Notes under the pieces: generated by a model | The model's input: only the letters and a program-made list of their open reading frames with translations | Databases searched by the model: none | Told to the model about the DNA's origin: nothing | Assembly: GCA_944388135.1 (NCBI GenBank) | Contig: CALXHP010000002.1 | Location: 62,001-126,000, forward strand | Length of the DNA: 64,000 nt | Direction of reading: 5' to 3' | Source: an uncultured Gemmiger sp. | GTDB taxonomy: Bacteria > Bacillota > Clostridia > Oscillospirales > Ruminococcaceae | Made by a program: the position numbers and the translations under genes | Shown here: positions 60,775 through 64,000 of the stretch, piece after piece | How positions within the stretch are numbered: the stretch's first letter is position 1 | How the letters are laid out: each line of letters opens with the position of its first letter

Positions 60775-61755
60775 TTATTCGTTATCCACCCGGCGAGCCA
60801 CCACCACATACCGGCCGTTGCTGCTGGAATACTCACAGGTGGAAAGGGTCAGCAGCTGTTCCCCGTAGCTGGGGCGAATTCCGGTGTCCACGTCGCTGCG
60901 GGAGATGACCTCGTCCACATATTCATTGTAGGCGGCTTCATCCATATCGATATACCGATTATAGACAAAGCTGGTATCCGCCACCACATCAATGGAGAAC
61001 GCGGCAAATACCTCATAGGTGCCGTCGCCATACACGGTATCAAACTCTATCTCGGGATGTTCGGTATAATAGGAGGCATCTTTGTACCCGGTAAGGCACC
61101 CGAAAATCGTGCCGGTTTTCATATTGTGCCCATACACAATAAGGTTTTCGCTTTGATCATTGGCGCCCAGCGTGGTGTTTTCGTCCAGATACGGTACCCC
61201 GTAGACACTGTATTCCTTATTAAAGTCGTGACGAAGGTAAAAATCCTTGTTGTTGGGCGCATACATGACCGGGAAGTCCAGATTGGTATCCTGGATGGAG
61301 ATCCAGCCGATGAAATCGCTGTTTCTGTCCCGCAATGCCGCAAAGCGGGCACTGTTGCTTTCTCCGTTTTCACCGGTGGCCTCCGGATCGATCAAAGCCT
61401 GCAGATCGGCAAATTCACTTTCTGCCTGGCGGTCGTCAAAGTACCGTTTTACCAGAATTCCCCCGCTGACCAGAAAAACGATCAGGCAGACGATTATGGC
61501 AATGTTATAGACCAGGTTGGACTTACCTTTTTTCTTGTCGGACTTGCCCCGGGAAGGCTCCGGTTTCTTCTTTTGCCGGGGCTGCTCAGCGCCCTGCACC
61601 GGATGCGGCGGTTCAGCATCCGGCACCGGCCGGACAGGTGCCCGGGGTGGTTGCGGTTCCTGGGCAGGAACCTGTATCTGCTGTGTGCGGGCAGCGGCTT
61701 CCCGGCGCTGATTCTGCACAGCATAGGGATCATCATTGCGGTGGATCTTAGCCAT
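60775..61755 (-). CDS. Class B sortase with long cytoplasmic N-terminus
   Basis: The 326-residue protein has a Pro/Gln-rich, then Lys-rich cytoplasmic region (about residues 1-80), one transmembrane helix (YNIAIIVCLIVFLVSGGILV), and a sortase B domain. The catalytic His is in LIVYGHNMKTGTIFG, the Cys in LTLSTCEYSS and the Arg in RYVVVARRVDN. The catalytic Cys motif and length of the domain are canonical. It stands alone, with its own promoter and terminator and no adjacent substrate. The ATG at 61753-61755 follows GAGAGGA. Confidence 0.9.
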   Translation of the reverse strand: MAKIHRNDDPYAVQNQRREAAARTQQIQVPAQEPQPPRAPVRPVPDAEPPHPVQGAEQPRQKKKPEPSRGKSDKKKGKSNLVYNIAIIVCLIVFLVSGGILVKRYFDDRQAESEFADLQALIDPEATGENGESNSARFAALRDRNSDFIGWISIQDTNLDFPVMYAPNNKDFYLRHDFNKEYSVYGVPYLDENTTLGANDQSENLIVYGHNMKTGTIFGCLTGYKDASYYTEHPEIEFDTVYGDGTYEVFAAFSIDVVADTSFVYNRYIDMDEAAYNEYVDEVISRSDVDTGIRPSYGEQLLTLSTCEYSSSNGRYVVVARRVDNE

Positions 61756-61785
61756 GGTGTCTTTCCTCTCGTCAAATTTGTCTTT

Positions 61786-61814
61786 ACTATACGCCGTTTG
61801 GCCGCAAAATGCAA
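61786..61814 (-). promoter_or_regulatory. Promoter of the second sortase gene
   Basis: On the minus strand there is TTGCAT (61809-61814), a 17-base spacer and TATAGT (61786-61791). Confidence 0.78.
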
Positions 61815-61829
61815 GGGTGCTCATTTTCC

Positions 61830-61862
61830 AAAAAACGCTGTGCGCATTTTGCGCACAGCGTT
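61830..61862 (-). terminator. Intrinsic terminator after pheT
   Basis: Perfect 12-bp stem AACGCTGTGCGC... pairing with its complement 61851-61862 over a five-base loop, followed by TTTTTTGG on the minus strand. Confidence 0.88.
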
Positions 61863-61877
61863 CTGGTCAAGGCCGGA

Positions 61878-64000
61878 TCACTCGCGGATCTCGATGCCCA
61901 GTTTGAATTTCAGATTGCCCAGGATCTTCTTGACAAAGCGGTCAATTTCTTCCGGTGCGAAAGGTTTGTCCCCCGGCTGGAAGTAGAGACTGAAGGCCAT
62001 GCTCTTCTTACCGGCGCCCAGCTTCTCGCCGCGGTAGATATCGAACAGTTCCACCTTGGTCAGCTGCTTGCAGGCACGCTGCATTTCAGCCATCAGGGTA
62101 CCGCACTCGGTCTCCTCGGGAGCCACCAGGGCCAGGTCACGCTGGACCGGGGCCAGTTCGGGAATGGGCGTATAATGCAGTGCCTTGGGCACCAGATCAT
62201 AGAACTTGGGCCAGTCAATTTCGCCCAGATAGATGTTCTGGTTGCTGCGGCTGTCCTTCGGCAGTTTGAGCTCCGAGGTCACATCGTTGGCCAGCTTGCC
62301 GAACACGCCCACCTTCTCCCCGTTGCAGAGGATGTAGGCGGCAATACCGGGATGGAGCCAGGCCACATCGGTGGCGCGCTCCACCGTCATCTCGGCACCG
62401 AAAGCCGTGCCCAGCGCTTCCACAGCGCCCTTGACGGCGAAGAAATCTTCCCCGTCGCCCCAGGCCGCAAAGCCCAGATGGAGGCGTTCCTCGGGCAGTT
62501 CGGTGACGGGCTGCTGCTTCGGGATATAGATGTTGGACAGCTCGAAGATGCGGCCGTCGTTGTTGCCCTTCTTCAGGTTATCCACCACCACGTTCAGCAG
62601 AGACGGTGCCAGCAGCGTGCGCATGATGGTCAGATTGGAAGAAATGGGGTTGAGGATGCGAATGACGTTGCGTTCCGGTGCGTCGGCCGCAATATGGAGC
62701 ATATCCAGATCGGCATCTGCGTAGAAGGCCAGCGTCTCGGCCTCATAGAAGCCCTGGGCGCACATGGCACGCTTGGCCTTGGCCCGGGCTTTCTGTACGG
62801 TGGTCAGGCCGCCGGTGGTGACCTGGGCAGCCTTCAGGAAGGTGGGCTTGATATGGTCGTAGCCATACTCGCGGATGACTTCCTCGGCCAGATCGGGTTC
62901 GCCAATTTCAATGTCTTCCCGCCAGCGGGGTGCGGTGACCTGCATCGTGTCGCCGTCCGCTTCCAGCGTCACCTCGAACTGCAGGCGGCGCAGGATCTCC
63001 AGCACTGCCTCGGTGGGCACCGTAATGCCCAGGATGGCGTTGATGCCGCTGATGGTGGCGGTGAACTTCTTGCCCTCCCGGGGGGCACCGGCGGAGCAGT
63101 CGAAGTGGGTGGCGGTGACTTCGCCGCAGTCCAGCTCCTGGATCAGGTGCAGGGCGCGGGCCATGCCCAGCTCGGTGGTATACTCCGAGATGCCCTTTTC
63201 ATAGTGGCTGGAGGCGTCGGTGTTCTGACCAAGGCCGCGGGCCGTTTTGCGGATATTGTCCCGGGCAAACTTGGCAGACTCAAAGAGCAGCTGGGTGGTG
63301 GTATCCTTGATCTCGCTGTTCAGACCGCCCATGACACCGGCCAGTGCCACCGGCTTGCTGCCGTCGCAGATGACCAGATTGTTGGGGGTCAGCTTGAATT
63401 CCTTGCCGTCCAGGGTGGTGATCTCTTCCCCGTCCTTGGCGCGGCGGACAATGATCTGGCAGCTTTCCAGCGTGTCCATGTCAAAAGCGTGCATGGGCTG
63501 GCCGATCTCCAGCATGACATAGTTGGTGATATCCACCACGTTGGAGATGCTGCGCAGACCGCAGAGGGCCAGCTGACGGCGCATCCAACGGGGAGAAGGG
63601 CCGGGGGTGATGTTATGGACGTAATGGCCGATATACCGCGGGCAGAGATCCGGCGCTTCCACCGTGATGGAAAGACGGGGATCGGTGGTGTCCGATTCGG
63701 TATAGTCGATGGCAGGCATCTTCAGAGGCTTGCCCAGCACCGCAGCCACTTCCCGGGCGATGCCCAGAACGCTCTGGCAGTCGGGGCGGTTGGAGGTGAC
63801 GGCAATATCAAAGATATAATCGTCCAGGCCCACCACCTGCTGGATGGGGGTGCCGGGGACGGTATCCTTGGGCAGGTCCAGCAGGCCGTAGACCTCAGCG
63901 CCGGGATACAGGTCGTCGTTCAGGCCCAGTTCCTCACCGCTGCAGAGCATACCGTTGGACTCGATGCCCATCAGGGGCTTGGCCTTGATCTTTACGCCGC
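61878..64000 (-). CDS. pheT: Phenylalanyl-tRNA synthetase beta subunit, 5' end outside the window
   Basis: About 707 codons of the roughly 800-residue beta subunit are present; the reading frame stays open to the window edge, so the N-terminal part and pheS lie beyond it. Visible are the B3/B4 editing domain (LCPRYIGHYV, NVVDITNYVMLEIGQPMHAFD), the B5 domain (VTAPRWREDIEIGEPDLAEEVIR), and the C-terminal ferredoxin-fold anticodon domain (VELFDIYRGEKLGAGKKSMA). It charges tRNA-Phe as part of an alpha2-beta2 complex. The gene ends in a terminator ahead of the sortase promoter. Confidence 0.96.
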   Translation of the reverse strand, partial: GVKIKAKPLMGIESNGMLCSGEELGLNDDLYPGAEVYGLLDLPKDTVPGTPIQQVVGLDDYIFDIAVTSNRPDCQSVLGIAREVAAVLGKPLKMPAIDYTESDTTDPRLSITVEAPDLCPRYIGHYVHNITPGPSPRWMRRQLALCGLRSISNVVDITNYVMLEIGQPMHAFDMDTLESCQIIVRRAKDGEEITTLDGKEFKLTPNNLVICDGSKPVALAGVMGGLNSEIKDTTTQLLFESAKFARDNIRKTARGLGQNTDASSHYEKGISEYTTELGMARALHLIQELDCGEVTATHFDCSAGAPREGKKFTATISGINAILGITVPTEAVLEILRRLQFEVTLEADGDTMQVTAPRWREDIEIGEPDLAEEVIREYGYDHIKPTFLKAAQVTTGGLTTVQKARAKAKRAMCAQGFYEAETLAFYADADLDMLHIAADAPERNVIRILNPISSNLTIMRTLLAPSLLNVVVDNLKKGNNDGRIFELSNIYIPKQQPVTELPEERLHLGFAAWGDGEDFFAVKGAVEALGTAFGAEMTVERATDVAWLHPGIAAYILCNGEKVGVFGKLANDVTSELKLPKDSRSNQNIYLGEIDWPKFYDLVPKALHYTPIPELAPVQRDLALVAPEETECGTLMAEMQRACKQLTKVELFDIYRGEKLGAGKKSMAFSLYFQPGDKPFAPEEIDRFVKKILGNLKFKLGIEIRE

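Noticed and set aside
1-64000. Prophage, insertion sequence, CRISPR array or tRNA genes
   Set aside because: No transposase, integrase, phage structural gene, repeat-spacer pattern or tRNA-like cloverleaf was found; intergenic gaps are short and mostly explained by promoters and terminators.

Overview
The window looks like an ordinary chromosomal stretch from an endospore-forming, GC-rich Clostridia member, probably of the Oscillospiraceae/Ruminococcaceae. The clues are the gene families seen (SpoIIR, SpoIIP, dipicolinate synthase, SpoVACDE, AddAB, Asp23/FakA, DivIVA, PC4-like YdbC, class B sortases) and Clostridia-style gene order. The taxonomic call is an inference; there is no 16S gene here. 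I see no tRNA or rRNA gene, CRISPR array, insertion sequence or prophage. Coding density is high, most genes lie on the minus strand, and many transcription units end in clear intrinsic terminators.

Layout. 1-8 kb (minus): small ORF, CmpB-like membrane protein, nicotinate phosphoribosyltransferase, D,D-carboxypeptidase, RecG, FakA and Asp23. 8-12.2 kb: a lone CBS-domain gene, then the convergent ribosomal block rpmG-secE-nusG-rplK-rplA-rplJ-rplL, which stops at a terminator without rpoBC. 12.3-22.4 kb (minus): lrp, aminotransferase, ispE, spoIIR, addB, addA. 22.5-26.5 kb (minus): dTDP-rhamnose precursor genes rfbA-rfbD-rfbB followed by an unknown membrane-anchored protein. 26.6-29.1 kb (plus): a small surface protein with a sorting-like signal, a class B sortase, a PC4-like protein and an HD hydrolase. 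29.1-34.8 kb (minus): a broken ECF sigma factor gene, then divIVA-type gene, ftsZ, murA, dpaB and dpaA. 34.9-38.9 kb (minus): two tandem M23-like membrane proteins without zinc ligands and a small acidic membrane protein.

39-45.5 kb: mutY, asnS, spoIIP (minus), rpsT (plus), spoVAE-spoVAD-spoVAC and an acetyltransferase (minus). 45.6-51.8 kb: prmA-rsmE (plus), a MerR regulator and nucleotidyltransferase (minus), a patatin-like protein and a divergent enzyme I-like protein (plus). 51.8-64 kb (minus): a PASTA-domain pseudokinase, yebC, a CdaR-type regulator, a sugar transferase and CapD/EpsC-type dehydratase for surface glycans, glmS, a second class B sortase, and the 3' part of pheT running off the window.

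How the genes fit together. Three themes recur: translation (ribosomal proteins, PrmA, RsmE, AsnRS, PheRS), cell envelope and division (FtsZ, DivIVA, MurA, PBP5-type carboxypeptidase, GlmS, rhamnose and glycan initiation, sortases), and sporulation (SpoIIR signalling to sigma-E, SpoIIP in engulfment, DpaAB making dipicolinate, SpoVA proteins importing it). The least conventional material is a set of proteins that keep a recognisable enzyme fold but lack catalytic residues (pseudokinase, two pseudo-M23 proteins, a diverged enzyme I), the sortase with its neighbouring candidate substrate, and the ECF sigma remnant with a tandem repeat at its deletion junction.
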